From positions 124,001 to 188,000 of the forward strand of contig NZ_JAYFUM010000010.1 of NCBI RefSeq assembly GCF_034929435.1: DNA of 64,000 nt. Direction: 5' to 3'. This document shows positions 56,119 through 64,000 of this stretch, piece after piece (within the stretch, counting starts at the first letter, position 1; each line of letters begins with the position of its first letter). The DNA comes from Arcicella rigui. GTDB taxonomy: Bacteria; Bacteroidota; Bacteroidia; Cytophagales; Spirosomataceae. The notes below the pieces were generated by a model. That model made no database searches. It was not told where the DNA came from and was given only the letters and a program-made list of their open reading frames with translations. The position numbers were made by a program, and so were the translations under genes.

Positions 56119-56688
56119 GATGAGTTTATTTAGAGAAAGCAATTTCGTTCTACATAAACATCTGTTTTTGTGAACTTTAAAACTAAGATACGGTCTAAAT
56201 CAAACAAAAAAAAGATAAATTTATTGAACGGTCAGAAAGATTTCATTTTCACGAAATAAGTCTTTTCACTTAAAATGCTACAAGTATTTTTGCTCAATTC
56301 ACAACTAATTTTCTACGTTTATTACACTTCGTTCATGTCTATTTCGTAAACTCGAAACCTCATAAAAAAATAAAGGACGAGCTTTCGCTCGTCCCATTAC
56401 TTGGCATATATTTAGTTTGATTATGATGATGACAATTTTAAGATTTTGGCTTTTCTCGATAATGTATTTCAAGAAAGATTATTAACAAAAACGCTATTTC
56501 GTGCAAACTCTGATTATTTGTTATTAATAATGATGCTAAATAACGCAATTATTTAAAAACAACCTAACGATATTTAATTTTTTAATGCAAAAAAGCTATA
56601 TTTATTAATAAAAACTTAGAAAACACCTAAAATATTGACATTATTTGCATTTAATCAATATTTTAAAAACGCAAAAAAACGCATTATT
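56119..56688. other. Divergent intergenic region between the giant T9SS gene and the DeoR gene
   Basis: 570 bp, very AT-rich. It contains an isolated GC-rich hairpin at 56375-56394 and otherwise no convincing promoter, ORF or RNA gene. Confidence 0.5.
56375..56394 (-). terminator. Orphan hairpin, terminator-like on the minus strand
   Basis: GGACGAGC-TTTC-GCTCGTCC, an 8-bp perfect stem; on the minus strand it is followed by a T-rich tail. There is no minus-strand gene immediately upstream for it to end, so it may stop read-through or an unannotated small transcript. Confidence 0.5.
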
Positions 56689-57450
56689 ATGTCCGACAAT
56701 AAAATTTTACTCAAAAAAGAACGGCAGTTACAAATTATCCATCAGATTAACATTCATAATAAAATTCTATCTTCCGACCTTAGTTTAATTCTAAACGTTT
56801 CGGAAGATACCATCCGCCGTGACCTTAATGAATTAGCCAAAGAACAAAAAATTGTGAAGGTTCACGGTGGGGCAATTTCCAAATCTTACAACATTGCCGC
56901 TACTCAGGCGGATACTTACTCGTATGACGAGAAAAAACTAATTGCTACCAAAATGATTAAACTCATTAAAGATGGCATGACGATTTTTACTACTGGCGGT
57001 ACTACTATACGTGCTATTGCCAAACATATTCCCGAACACCTGCACGTTACTTTTATTACGGTAAGCCCATTGATTGCTTTGGAATTGTCCGAACACCCCA
57101 ACCTTGAAGTAATTTTTTTAGGAGGAAAAGTCTCTAATATTTCTAAAATCAGCATTGGTGGTGCAGTAGTTAGTAAAATCGACGAAATCAAAGCGGATTT
57201 ATGTGTGCTGGGTATTAATGGACTCAATCAAGATGGTATCAGTGATTCTGATTACGAAGTTGTTCAAGTAAAAAAGGCAATGATAAAATCCTCCAGACAA
57301 GTATTGGCGGCTACGATTTCTGAAAAATTAAATTCAGAACTGAGCCTCAGAATCTGTACTTTAGACCAAATTGACTATTTGATTACTGAGCTAAACCCTA
57401 CGCATGAATTATTGAAACCTTATAAAAAACTCATCAAATACGTGATATAA
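56689..57450 (+). CDS. DeoR/GlpR-family transcriptional regulator
   Basis: About 253 residues, started at the ATG at 56689; an upstream TTG would add 18 residues that are not part of the family. The N-terminal winged helix (LLKKERQLQIIHQINIHNKILSSDLSLILNVSEDTIRRDLNELAKEQKIVKVHGGA) is typical DeoR, and the C-terminal sugar-phosphate sensor domain has TIFTTGGTTIRAIAKHIP, VIFLGGKVS and ADLCVLGINGLNQDGISDSDYE. It probably represses a sugar-phosphate-related gene set, but nothing in the window other than aroB is near. Confidence 0.92.
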   Translation: MSDNKILLKKERQLQIIHQINIHNKILSSDLSLILNVSEDTIRRDLNELAKEQKIVKVHGGAISKSYNIAATQADTYSYDEKKLIATKMIKLIKDGMTIFTTGGTTIRAIAKHIPEHLHVTFITVSPLIALELSEHPNLEVIFLGGKVSNISKISIGGAVVSKIDEIKADLCVLGINGLNQDGISDSDYEVVQVKKAMIKSSRQVLAATISEKLNSELSLRICTLDQIDYLITELNPTHELLKPYKKLIKYVI

Positions 57451-57565
57451 ATGGTAGAACTTGTACTTTTTAAAGCTTGATGGCAAATAATTGATTAATT
57501 TTACAAACCATTGAAAACCCGAATTGAGGTTTTCGGTGGATTTTAAAACGTTAATCAATCTCAAA

Positions 57566-58591
57566 ATGTCTGTTATTATTTCCAATATTGCTGAAAGTCT
57601 GCCAGCATTTCTGGCTGAAAATCAATACACCAAAATTCACGTCATTGTCGATGAAAAAACACAACGCCATTGCTACCCAATCGTAAAACCTTTGTTGCCC
57701 AAACATCAAGTAACAAAAATAAAGTCGGGTGAAGCCAACAAAAATTTGAGTACTTGTGAGGCAATCTGGGCGGGCTTAACGAACCAATCTTTAGACAGAC
57801 ACAGTTTGGTAATTAATATTGGCGGTGGCGTAATTGGCGATATGGGCGGATTTTGTGCTGCTACTTACAAGCGTGGCATTGATTTTATTCAGATTCCAAC
57901 GACTTTACTTTCGCAAGTAGATGCCAGTGTTGGCGGAAAATTGGGCATTGATTTTAACGGATTTAAAAATCATATTGGCGTTTTCAAAATCCCAAATGCA
58001 GTACTTATCGACCCTGTGTTTTTGAAAACATTACCTTTCAATGAATTGCGTTCAGGTTTCGCCGAAATTGTGAAGCATTGCTTAATTAGAGATGCTGCAA
58101 AATGGGAAACAATTAGAAAAATAGATTTTGAAGAACAGAATTTTGCAGATTTGATTGCTCATTCTGTGGCTATTAAAGAAGAAGTTGTAGCCATCGACCC
58201 AACAGAAAAAGGTTTAAGAAAAATTTTGAACTTCGGTCACACATTGGGTCATGCGATTGAAACGTTTTATTTGGGCAAGCCAAAATTACACTTACTTCAT
58301 GGTGAGGCTATTGCAGCAGGGATGATTTGCGAAGCTTATATTTCTTTCAAAAGAGGAATACTTGACCAAAAATCATTAGAAAGAATTGAAGAATTTATCT
58401 TTGCAGTCTATGGAAAAGCGACTATAAAAGAGACAGAAATTGAGGAAATTATCGCTTTAACAGCCCAAGATAAAAAGAATAAAGGCAAAGAAATTAGATT
58501 TTCTTTATTAGAAGGTATCGGAAATTGTATTTATGATGTATCGGTTTCAGCCAGCGAAATGAAAGAATCCTTACTTTATTATATTGGTTAA
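57566..58591 (+). CDS. aroB: 3-dehydroquinate synthase
   Basis: About 341 residues, started at the ATG at 57566; the open frame reaches 57524 but the extra residues do not belong to the family. NAD-binding GGGVIGDMGGFCAATYKRG, PTTLLSQVDASVGGKLGID and the zinc ligands in RSGFAEIVKH, NFGHTLGHAIE and LLHGEAIAAGM are intact. It converts DAHP to 3-dehydroquinate in the shikimate pathway. It lies 115 bp after the DeoR gene in the same orientation, so they could be cotranscribed. Confidence 0.94.
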   Translation: MSVIISNIAESLPAFLAENQYTKIHVIVDEKTQRHCYPIVKPLLPKHQVTKIKSGEANKNLSTCEAIWAGLTNQSLDRHSLVINIGGGVIGDMGGFCAATYKRGIDFIQIPTTLLSQVDASVGGKLGIDFNGFKNHIGVFKIPNAVLIDPVFLKTLPFNELRSGFAEIVKHCLIRDAAKWETIRKIDFEEQNFADLIAHSVAIKEEVVAIDPTEKGLRKILNFGHTLGHAIETFYLGKPKLHLLHGEAIAAGMICEAYISFKRGILDQKSLERIEEFIFAVYGKATIKETEIEEIIALTAQDKKNKGKEIRFSLLEGIGNCIYDVSVSASEMKESLLYYIG

Positions 58592-58630
58592 AATACAAAA
58601 GCCCAAGCTAAACACTTGGGCTTTTGTATT
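58592..58630 (+). terminator. Terminator after aroB
   Basis: 16-bp arms AATACAAAAGCCCAAG / CTTGGGCTTTTGTATT with a 7-nt loop, immediately after the stop codon. Confidence 0.9.
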
Positions 58631-58715
58631 ATTTGAGGAGTATTAAATTAAGCATTGACGGACAAATTTCAAACTCCTCACCGCAGCGGCGGACCGCTCA
58701 CAATTCTAAACTCCC

Positions 58716-59003
58716 TCATTCCATCACTTTCGGAACTCTGAAATATTCTCCGTCTTGCTTTGGAGCGTTTTTCAAACCTTGTTCACGGCTGATGTTTGGA
58801 ATCACTTTATCTTCACGCAAAGCGTTGATTTCTAAACTCATGTGCGTAAGAGGCTTCACATTAGAAGTATCAATTTCATCCAATTCAGACATCCAGTTGA
58901 GTACTGATTCTAAGGATTCTTTGATTTCTTTTTCAGCCGATTCTGGCATTTCTAAACGAGCCAAATGAGCAATTTTCTGTAATAAATCTTTATCTATATT
59001 CAT
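58716..59003 (-). CDS. gatC: Asp-tRNA(Asn)/Glu-tRNA(Gln) amidotransferase subunit C
   Basis: 95 residues. MNIDKDLLQKIAHLARLEMPESAEKEIKESLESVLNWMSELDEIDTSNVKPLTH is the standard GatC N-terminal pattern, and the tail LREDKVIPNISREQGLKNAPKQDGEYFRVPKVME closes the protein as usual. GatC wraps around GatA and stabilises the GatCAB complex that amidates Glu-tRNA(Gln). gatA and gatB are not in the window. It is the last gene of the ridA-gltX operon. Confidence 0.94.
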   Translation of the reverse strand: MNIDKDLLQKIAHLARLEMPESAEKEIKESLESVLNWMSELDEIDTSNVKPLTHMSLEINALREDKVIPNISREQGLKNAPKQDGEYFRVPKVME

Positions 59004-59021
59004 CTTTAGATTGATTGGAGG

Positions 59022-59204
59022 CTAAGATTCTTCTCTACCTCTCAACTTTTTATCGTCCATGTGTTTATTCAAAAACTCGTTGATTTTTTCAATATCAATA
59101 CTTCTATTGATTTCTCCGAAAGAGTTTATTGAAATATCAAATCCATCCAGTTCGCTATGAACTTTTGGAAGTTCTTTTTTAGGAGTTTCTTTTTTCTTTG
59201 CCAT
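59022..59204 (-). CDS. Small charged protein between gltX and gatC, unknown
   Basis: 60 residues, started at the ATG at 59204. A Lys-rich N-terminus (MAKKKETPKKELPKV) is followed by ELDGFDISINSFGEINRSIDIEKINEFLNKHMDDKKL. It is not recognised. Its position 18 bp before gatC in the same orientation and the ordered acidic/hydrophobic pattern support a real gene. Confidence 0.65.
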   Translation of the reverse strand: MAKKKETPKKELPKVHSELDGFDISINSFGEINRSIDIEKINEFLNKHMDDKKLRGREES

Positions 59205-59219
59205 TGTATGAATTTTTAA

Positions 59220-59390
59220 CCTCATCCCCCAACCCCTTCTCCTCCAGAGAAGGGGAGCAGTTGGTAAGAGTTTGACATTTACTCTTTATAATTTATCAAT
59301 TTATATACAGAAAATAAAACCACAACCTATTGACTATCAACACTTAAAACTACTCCCCTTCTCTGGAGGAGAAGGGACTGGGGGATGAGG
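59220..59390. repeat. Intergenic inverted repeat of the CCTCATCCCCCAACC type
   Basis: Two 38-nt arms (59220-59257 and 59353-59390) are complementary with two mismatches. They are GC-rich in an AT-rich genome and carry CCCCTTCTCCTCC and its complement GGAGGAGAAGGG. The 95-bp centre is AT-rich. From memory, this sequence type recurs in intergenic DNA of many bacteria. It separates gltX from the small gene within a single operon-like run, so it could also form a hairpin in the mRNA. Confidence 0.85.
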
Positions 59391-59399
59391 TTTCTCTAT

Positions 59400-60896
59400 C
59401 TACAAAACCTCCAAAGCCTTTTCCAAACGAGTAATTACAGCTTCTTTTCCGATAATTTCCATCGACAGCATCAAATCTGGGCCTGCTCCTACGCCTGTGG
59501 TTGCTACACGCAAAGCTTGCATTACTTTTCCCATTTTGATGCCTAATTTTTGTAACTCATCGTTCAAAACGTGTTTGATTTCGTCGGCTACAAAATTATC
59601 TAAGGCTGGTAAAGCATCTTTGAATGCAGTGATTCCTTTTTTGGCATCGTCATTCCATTTTGAAGCGACTACCGCTTCGTCGTAAGTAGTGGGTGCTACA
59701 AAAAGTGCTTCGGCTTCTTTCGTAATTTCTTGTGGGAAAGTTACTCTTTCTTTGAATAAATGTACGATTTTTAGGGCTTTATCTAATTCAAAGTTCGGCA
59801 AATATTCTGTTGCCAAAGTTTCATCAGAACGTAATTTCAAATATTGCTGATTGAACCATTTCGCTTTATTAATATCGAACTTCGCTCCTGCTTTGTTGAT
59901 TCTCTCTAAAGTAAAGGCTTCTACCAATTCGTCCATCGAGAATAATTCTTGCTCAGTACCGGGATTCCAGCCTAAAAAGGCCAAGAAATTCACCATCGCA
60001 TCGTTCAAATATCCTTCTTCTCTGAAACCTTTCGCTACCGAACCGTCTGCATTTTTCCACTCTAAAGGGAAAACTGGGAAACCACCCAAATCTGCATCAC
60101 GTTTTGAAAGTTTACCATTTCCTTCTGGTTTCAATAATAAAGGTAAATGGGCAAACTGTGGCATAGTATCCTCCCAACCGAATGCACGATACAATAATAC
60201 GTGTAAAGGTGCTGAAGGCAACCATTCTTCGCCACGAATTACGTGTGTGATTTCCATCAAATGGTCGTCCACTACGTTGGCTAAGTGATAAGTTGGCATT
60301 CCGTCTGACTTCATCAATACTTTATCGTCCATCGTTGACGAATGTACATGAACCCAGTCACGGATAATATCTTTGAAACGTACATCTTCTTTAGCAGGTA
60401 CTTTCAAACGAATGACGAAAGGTTCGCCTGCGGCAATTTTTGCTTGGGTTTCTTCTTCCGAAATCGTCAAAGAGTTTTTCAAACGACCACGAGTAGCGGC
60501 ATTGTATTGAAAAGCTGAACCCTGACTTTCAAAAGCCTGACGCATAGCGTCCAATTCTTCGCTTGAATCGAATGCGTAATAAGCTTTTCCTGAATTGATG
60601 AGTTGCATTGCATAATCCATATACATCGCCTTGCGTTCGGACTGGCGGTAAGGTGCGTGTGGACCACCAACGCCTACGCCTTCATCAATTGTAATACCAA
60701 TCCACGAAAGGGCTTCGATAATGTAATCTTCTGCACCTTCTACAAAACGAGTTTGGTCGGTATCTTCAATACGAAGCAACATTTTACCGCCCAACTTTTT
60801 GGCTAATAAATAATTATATAATGCTGTTCTGACACCGCCAATGTGCAAAGCTCCCGTTGGACTTGGTGCAAAACGTACTCTTACTTGATTTGACAT
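59400..60896 (-). CDS. gltX: Glutamyl-tRNA synthetase
   Basis: 498 residues. RFAPSPTGALHIGGVRTALYNYL contains the class I HIGH-type motif (HIGG, residues 18-21), and the KMSKS-type motif is KLSKRDADLGGFP. It charges Glu onto tRNA(Glu). Because GatC is encoded in the same operon, it is probably also the non-discriminating enzyme that makes Glu-tRNA(Gln) for the transamidation route; no glnS is seen here. It starts 10 bp after ridA. Confidence 0.95.
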   Translation of the reverse strand: MSNQVRVRFAPSPTGALHIGGVRTALYNYLLAKKLGGKMLLRIEDTDQTRFVEGAEDYIIEALSWIGITIDEGVGVGGPHAPYRQSERKAMYMDYAMQLINSGKAYYAFDSSEELDAMRQAFESQGSAFQYNAATRGRLKNSLTISEEETQAKIAAGEPFVIRLKVPAKEDVRFKDIIRDWVHVHSSTMDDKVLMKSDGMPTYHLANVVDDHLMEITHVIRGEEWLPSAPLHVLLYRAFGWEDTMPQFAHLPLLLKPEGNGKLSKRDADLGGFPVFPLEWKNADGSVAKGFREEGYLNDAMVNFLAFLGWNPGTEQELFSMDELVEAFTLERINKAGAKFDINKAKWFNQQYLKLRSDETLATEYLPNFELDKALKIVHLFKERVTFPQEITKEAEALFVAPTTYDEAVVASKWNDDAKKGITAFKDALPALDNFVADEIKHVLNDELQKLGIKMGKVMQALRVATTGVGAGPDLMLSMEIIGKEAVITRLEKALEVL

Positions 60897-60906
60897 TTTT
60901 TGAAAA

Positions 60907-61275
60907 TTAAATTACTGCAATACAAGAAATCTCTACATTCACATCTTTTGGCAAACGTGCCACTTCTACCGTTTCACGTGCAGGAGGATTCTCTGAAAAA
61001 TATTCGCCATAAACAGCGTTGATAGCTGCGAAATTGTTCATGTCTTTTACAAAAATTGACGCTTTTACTACGTTCTCAAAAGTCATGTTAGCGGCTTCTA
61101 AAATGGCTTTCAAATTCTCCATTACCTGACGAGTCTCCTCTTGAATACTTGCTCCAGATTCTGCCAAAGCAAAGGCAATTTGCCCTGAAATGTACAAAGT
61201 TCCGTTAGAAAGTACAGCCTGAGAATATGGCCCGATGGCTGCGGGTGCTTTTTCAGTGAAAATGATTTGTTTCAT
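60907..61275 (-). CDS. ridA: RidA-family reactive intermediate/imine deaminase
   Basis: 122 residues of the YjgF/RidA family: MKQIIFTEKAPAAIGPYSQAVLSNGTLYISGQIAF, NLKAILEAANMTFENVVKASIFVKDMNNFAAIN, and the catalytic-pocket ARETVEVARLPKDVNVEISCIAV with the conserved Arg and terminal Glu. It hydrolyses reactive enamines/imines formed by PLP enzymes, for example from threonine dehydratase. It is the first gene of an operon with gltX. Confidence 0.94.
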   Translation of the reverse strand: MKQIIFTEKAPAAIGPYSQAVLSNGTLYISGQIAFALAESGASIQEETRQVMENLKAILEAANMTFENVVKASIFVKDMNNFAAINAVYGEYFSENPPARETVEVARLPKDVNVEISCIAVI

Positions 61276-61468
61276 TGTTGATTGTATCTTTATCGGTTTC
61301 CCTAAATTTTGTGCAAGTTACGAAATGATTAGCTGTTTTGAGGTATTTATTGCAAGCCAATCAATTTTGTATAGAGCAAAAGCACAAATCTGTCAAAGTA
61401 TTCTCATGTTTCTAAAATATTTTCAATAATTTGCGTTTCTTGTTTTTCTGATTCAAAACCCAAAAAAG

Positions 61469-62533
61469 ATGTTTCGCTCTATTCCTCTAAAATATAAAAT
61501 TGGCTTATTACTCTTCTTTGCTTTACTTTCTTTCCTTTTCTGGCAAAGATATTGGGTTGAATACCTTTACCAACAAGCCAAAGGCGGCTTGGATGTGGCT
61601 TTCAATACTCGTCCGCTTCAAGAAGTTTTGAAAGATAAAAACGTCCCTGATTCTTTAAAAAAACGTATTTTGTTTATCGGTGAAGTACGTCGCTTTGCGA
61701 TTGATTCTTTGGGTTTACAGGATAATCCAGACGTTTATCAAACACTTTATGACCAAAACGGAAAACCATTGGTACACTTATTGACGGTAGCAAAACGCTA
61801 TGAAATGGAAGCCGTCATGTTCGATTTCCCAATTGTCAGTTATTTTACGGGAAGTTTTACCTACAAAGGTTTTTTCGATTCTACGGCAGCTTATCAAGAA
61901 CAAAAAATTTGGATAGATAAAGGCTACGATACCGACATGGGCGAAGGCATTGCCTACTCTACGCTGGGTTGGTTGCCAGAACCGATTTTATCGAATATGC
62001 TGTATTATTCAGACGGGAAATTGGCAAACCTGATTATTCATGAAATGACGCATGGAACAATTTATGTAAAAAACGACCATGAAACCAGCGAGAATTTGGC
62101 AAATTTTATTGGAGAATACGGAGCAAAAAGATTTTTGGCTTATAAATATGGCCCAAATTCGTCACAAATTAATCGCCTTAAAGAAGGCAAAATTTTTAGG
62201 GATAAGTATATAAAACATTTGAATAGAGGTACACTCAAATTAGACAGTTTGTATAAAAGCTTCGTGGGCAAAAAACTTTCGGAGACACGCAAGGATTCAT
62301 TGAAGTATGCGTTAATTGAGGAAATCGAACTCAGTAAAGACAGCCTTTACAAAAATTTATCACACTTGCCTAAAACAAAAATCGACCGAAAAGATTTGCC
62401 CAATAACGCATCTTTTGTAGGTTTCAAAACTTACAATTCAAAGCAAAACGAGTTTGAAAGTATCTTCCAAAAACAATTCAAAGGGAATTTCGAACAATTT
62501 TTGAAATTCATGCAAAAAAAGTATAACCAGTAA
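61469..62533 (+). CDS. Putative aminopeptidase (PF10023-type zinc metallopeptidase)
   Basis: 354 residues with an N-terminal membrane anchor (residues ~10-27). The zinc site LIIHEMTHGTIYVKNDHETSENLANFIGEYGAKRF contains HExxH and the downstream Glu ligand. FDFPIVSYFTGSFTYKGFFD and GIAYSTLGWLPEPILSNML are characteristic of the COG4324 predicted aminopeptidases. It should face the periplasm. It is cotranscribed with the DUF3108 gene 7 bp downstream. Confidence 0.87.
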   Translation: MFRSIPLKYKIGLLLFFALLSFLFWQRYWVEYLYQQAKGGLDVAFNTRPLQEVLKDKNVPDSLKKRILFIGEVRRFAIDSLGLQDNPDVYQTLYDQNGKPLVHLLTVAKRYEMEAVMFDFPIVSYFTGSFTYKGFFDSTAAYQEQKIWIDKGYDTDMGEGIAYSTLGWLPEPILSNMLYYSDGKLANLIIHEMTHGTIYVKNDHETSENLANFIGEYGAKRFLAYKYGPNSSQINRLKEGKIFRDKYIKHLNRGTLKLDSLYKSFVGKKLSETRKDSLKYALIEEIELSKDSLYKNLSHLPKTKIDRKDLPNNASFVGFKTYNSKQNEFESIFQKQFKGNFEQFLKFMQKKYNQ

Positions 62534-62540
62534 ACCTCTT

Positions 62541-63335
62541 ATGAAAAAAATATTTTTGCTGACAATACTCGTGGTTTCAGCGATGAGTTTTAAATCAAGC
62601 GTACAAGAAAGAATCGTTGAACAAAACAGTTTTACCACTGGCGAACATATCGAATATCGTGTACATTACGGTTTTGTGAATGCCGCCGAAGCCATTGTGG
62701 ATGTGGACGATAAACTACAAAATGCCAACGGTCGCCCTTGCTATAAAGTAGGCATCGTAGGCAGAACCGTAGGCGTAACCGATTGGATTAGCCGTGTGCG
62801 TGATACTTGGACTTCTTATATTGATGCTTCGCAAATTTTACCTCAGCAGTTTTATATGAAAAAACAAGAGGGAAATTATAGAAAAGAGCAAAGAATCATT
62901 TTCAATCACAACAACAATACAGCAAAACTGTATGAACTGGACGATGACCAAGAAAAGAAAAACTATACTTTGCCAAAGTATATCCAAGATGTAGTAAGTG
63001 GCTATTACTTTATCAGAACGATTGATTTTTCAAAAATGAACATTGGCGAATCTGTACCTGTAACTTTCTTTTTTGAAGGCGAAGTATATAATATGCGTTT
63101 GAAATACCGTGGCAAAGAAACGATAAGTACTAAATTTGGGAAAATCAATACTTTTAGAATTACGCCACAATTGCCCAAAAACAATTTCTTTGAAGACGAA
63201 GAATCTGTAAAAATGTGGGTAACAGACGATGAAAACAAAATTCCTGTTAGAGCAGAAGTGTCTTTAAAAATTGGAGCTTTAGCATTAGATTTAAGAAAAT
63301 ATTCGGGACTGAAACATGAATTGAAGTTTCATTAG
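62541..63335 (+). CDS. DUF3108 secreted protein
   Basis: 264 residues with a short signal peptide. FTTGEHIEYRVHYGFVNAAEAIVDVDD, GIVGRTVGVTDWISRVRDTWTSYIDASQILPQQFYMKKQEG and KFGKINTFRITPQLPKNNFFEDEESVKMWVTDDENKIPVRAEVSL match DUF3108, a beta-rich exported protein of unknown function. It is the second gene of the pair with the aminopeptidase. Confidence 0.85.
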   Translation: MKKIFLLTILVVSAMSFKSSVQERIVEQNSFTTGEHIEYRVHYGFVNAAEAIVDVDDKLQNANGRPCYKVGIVGRTVGVTDWISRVRDTWTSYIDASQILPQQFYMKKQEGNYRKEQRIIFNHNNNTAKLYELDDDQEKKNYTLPKYIQDVVSGYYFIRTIDFSKMNIGESVPVTFFFEGEVYNMRLKYRGKETISTKFGKINTFRITPQLPKNNFFEDEESVKMWVTDDENKIPVRAEVSLKIGALALDLRKYSGLKHELKFH

Positions 63336-63637
63336 TTTTTAGCTGTGAGCGATGAGCTTCGAGCAATGAGCTGTGAGCAGTGAGTTTTATTTCTTTACTT
63401 TTGAATAATAATTTCAAAAAAGCTCATTGACTTTAGCTGTGAATTTCAAGCTGTAAGCAGTGAGTTTTATTTCTTTACTTTTGAATAATAATTTAAAAAA
63501 AGCTCATTGACTTTAGCTGTGAATTTCAAGCAGTGAGTGATGAGCTTTATGTATTTTGGTCTAAATAATAATTAAAAAAAGCTCAAAGCTCACGACTCAT
63601 AGCTCAAAGCTGATAGCTCATAGCTCACAGCTAAAAA
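63336..63637. repeat. Composite word-repeat element with an 80-bp tandem duplication
   Basis: The outer arms (about 63336-63378 and 63571-63637) consist of AGCTGTGAGC/AGCTCATAGCTCACAGC words and pair imperfectly, as in the element at 6426-6513. Inside, 63371-63450 is repeated almost exactly at 63451-63530 (an 80-bp period), and a degenerate third copy follows. It fills the whole gap before the aminotransferase gene. Confidence 0.78.
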
Positions 63638-63643
63638 TCAACC

Positions 63644-64000
63644 ATGAAATACCTTACTCATCAACTCCCAAGTAATACTTTAGTTAGCGACGAACAAACT
63701 TATCTTTGGTTTAGTGGCACTTCGTATTTGGGCATTCCACATCATCCTGTTTTTAAGGAAAACTTCATCAAAGCCATTGCCGACTACGGTACTTCTTGGG
63801 GAAGTTCAAGAAATAATACAGTTCAATTAAGTATTTACGAAAAAGCAGAAAAAGCTTTGGCAGAAATGGCACAAATGCCAGCCGCACTAAGCGTTTCGTC
63901 AGGAATGTGGGCGGGGCAATTGGTCGTAAATTTCTTAAAATACGAAGGTGCTACTTTCTTTTTTGCTCCAAAAACGCATCCTGCTTTGTGGAATGGAACG
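63644..64000 (+). CDS. PLP-dependent aminotransferase, class I/II (partial, runs off the window)
   Basis: The 119 codons visible from the ATG at 63644 have no stop before the window end. TYLWFSGTSYLGIPHHPVFKENFIKAIADYGTSWGSSRNNTVQLSIYEKAEKALAEMAQMPAALSVSSGMWAG corresponds to the N-terminal part of alpha-oxoamine-synthase-like aminotransferases (8-amino-7-oxononanoate synthase/KBL type): the loop around the Y-L-G-x-x-x-H-P motif and the cofactor-binding SSG segment. The catalytic Lys lies beyond the window, so the exact reaction is open. Confidence 0.8.
   Translation, partial: MKYLTHQLPSNTLVSDEQTYLWFSGTSYLGIPHHPVFKENFIKAIADYGTSWGSSRNNTVQLSIYEKAEKALAEMAQMPAALSVSSGMWAGQLVVNFLKYEGATFFFAPKTHPALWNGT

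Overview
The window is AT-rich chromosomal DNA of a Bacteroidota bacterium, most likely of the order Cytophagales (Spirosomataceae-like). The evidence is two giant secreted proteins with type IX secretion (T9SS) C-terminal sorting domains, families typical of the phylum (DUF5916, DUF4270, DUF2911, DUF3108, GH130, PspC/LiaF-like), Bacteroidota-type promoters (TTTG / TAnnTTTG) and weak ribosome binding sites. Most genes look like core chromosome. There is no phage, integron, CRISPR array, rRNA or tRNA that I can support, and the only mobile-element-like gene is an Rpn-type PD-(D/E)XK nuclease.

Layout. 0-4 kb: pdhB, an Rpn nuclease and an amino acid permease. 4-15 kb: a DUF5916 outer membrane protein, a SelW-like thioredoxin-fold protein, an HD-PycTM protein, an SdiA-regulated-like lipoprotein, a 1211-residue phosphatase / kinase-like / beta-barrel fusion, a membrane class III nucleotidyl cyclase and a DUF2911 protein. 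15-25 kb: a response regulator, a PhnP-like metallo-hydrolase, a DisA_N/DAC-like protein, an Lrp regulator, a NatAB-like ABC exporter, an RNA methyltransferase, a DUF922-like protein and a LuxR regulator. 25-34 kb: GH130 with a MobA-like nucleotidyltransferase, PspC/LiaF envelope-stress-like proteins, methylmalonyl-CoA epimerase, two cold-shock proteins, a GT2 glycosyltransferase and a second permease. 34-42 kb: a flippase-like protein-rfaE2-yugP operon, panD and panC, a short glycogen-synthase-like protein, a DUF4270 lipoprotein and glmS. 42-56 kb: a 12-unit, 21-bp tandem array, a 246-aa unknown protein and two giant T9SS proteins. 56-64 kb: a DeoR regulator, aroB, a ridA-gltX-(small protein)-gatC operon, an aminopeptidase, a DUF3108 protein and the start of a PLP-dependent aminotransferase cut by the window edge.

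Themes. Many products belong to the envelope: outer membrane barrels, lipoproteins, T9SS cargo, GlmS and RfaE2 for sugar precursors, and PspC/LiaF. gltX and gatC in one operon fit the transamidation route to Gln-tRNA. Three proteins tied to nucleotide second messengers lie within 11 kb (HD-PycTM, a cyclase with altered base-recognition residues, a DAC-like protein), but they are not in one operon.

Most unusual observations: (1) a perfectly phased 12 x 21-bp array at 42156-42407 that reads as coiled-coil heptads on the minus strand, broken by one stop codon; (2) a kinase-like domain between a metallophosphoesterase and an outer membrane barrel; (3) four seven-repeat blocks, probably seven-bladed propellers, all nested at the same point of an Ig-like module in the two T9SS giants, with a ~1.9-kb direct duplication at an exact 2859-bp offset; (4) several families of word-repeat hairpins in intergenic DNA.
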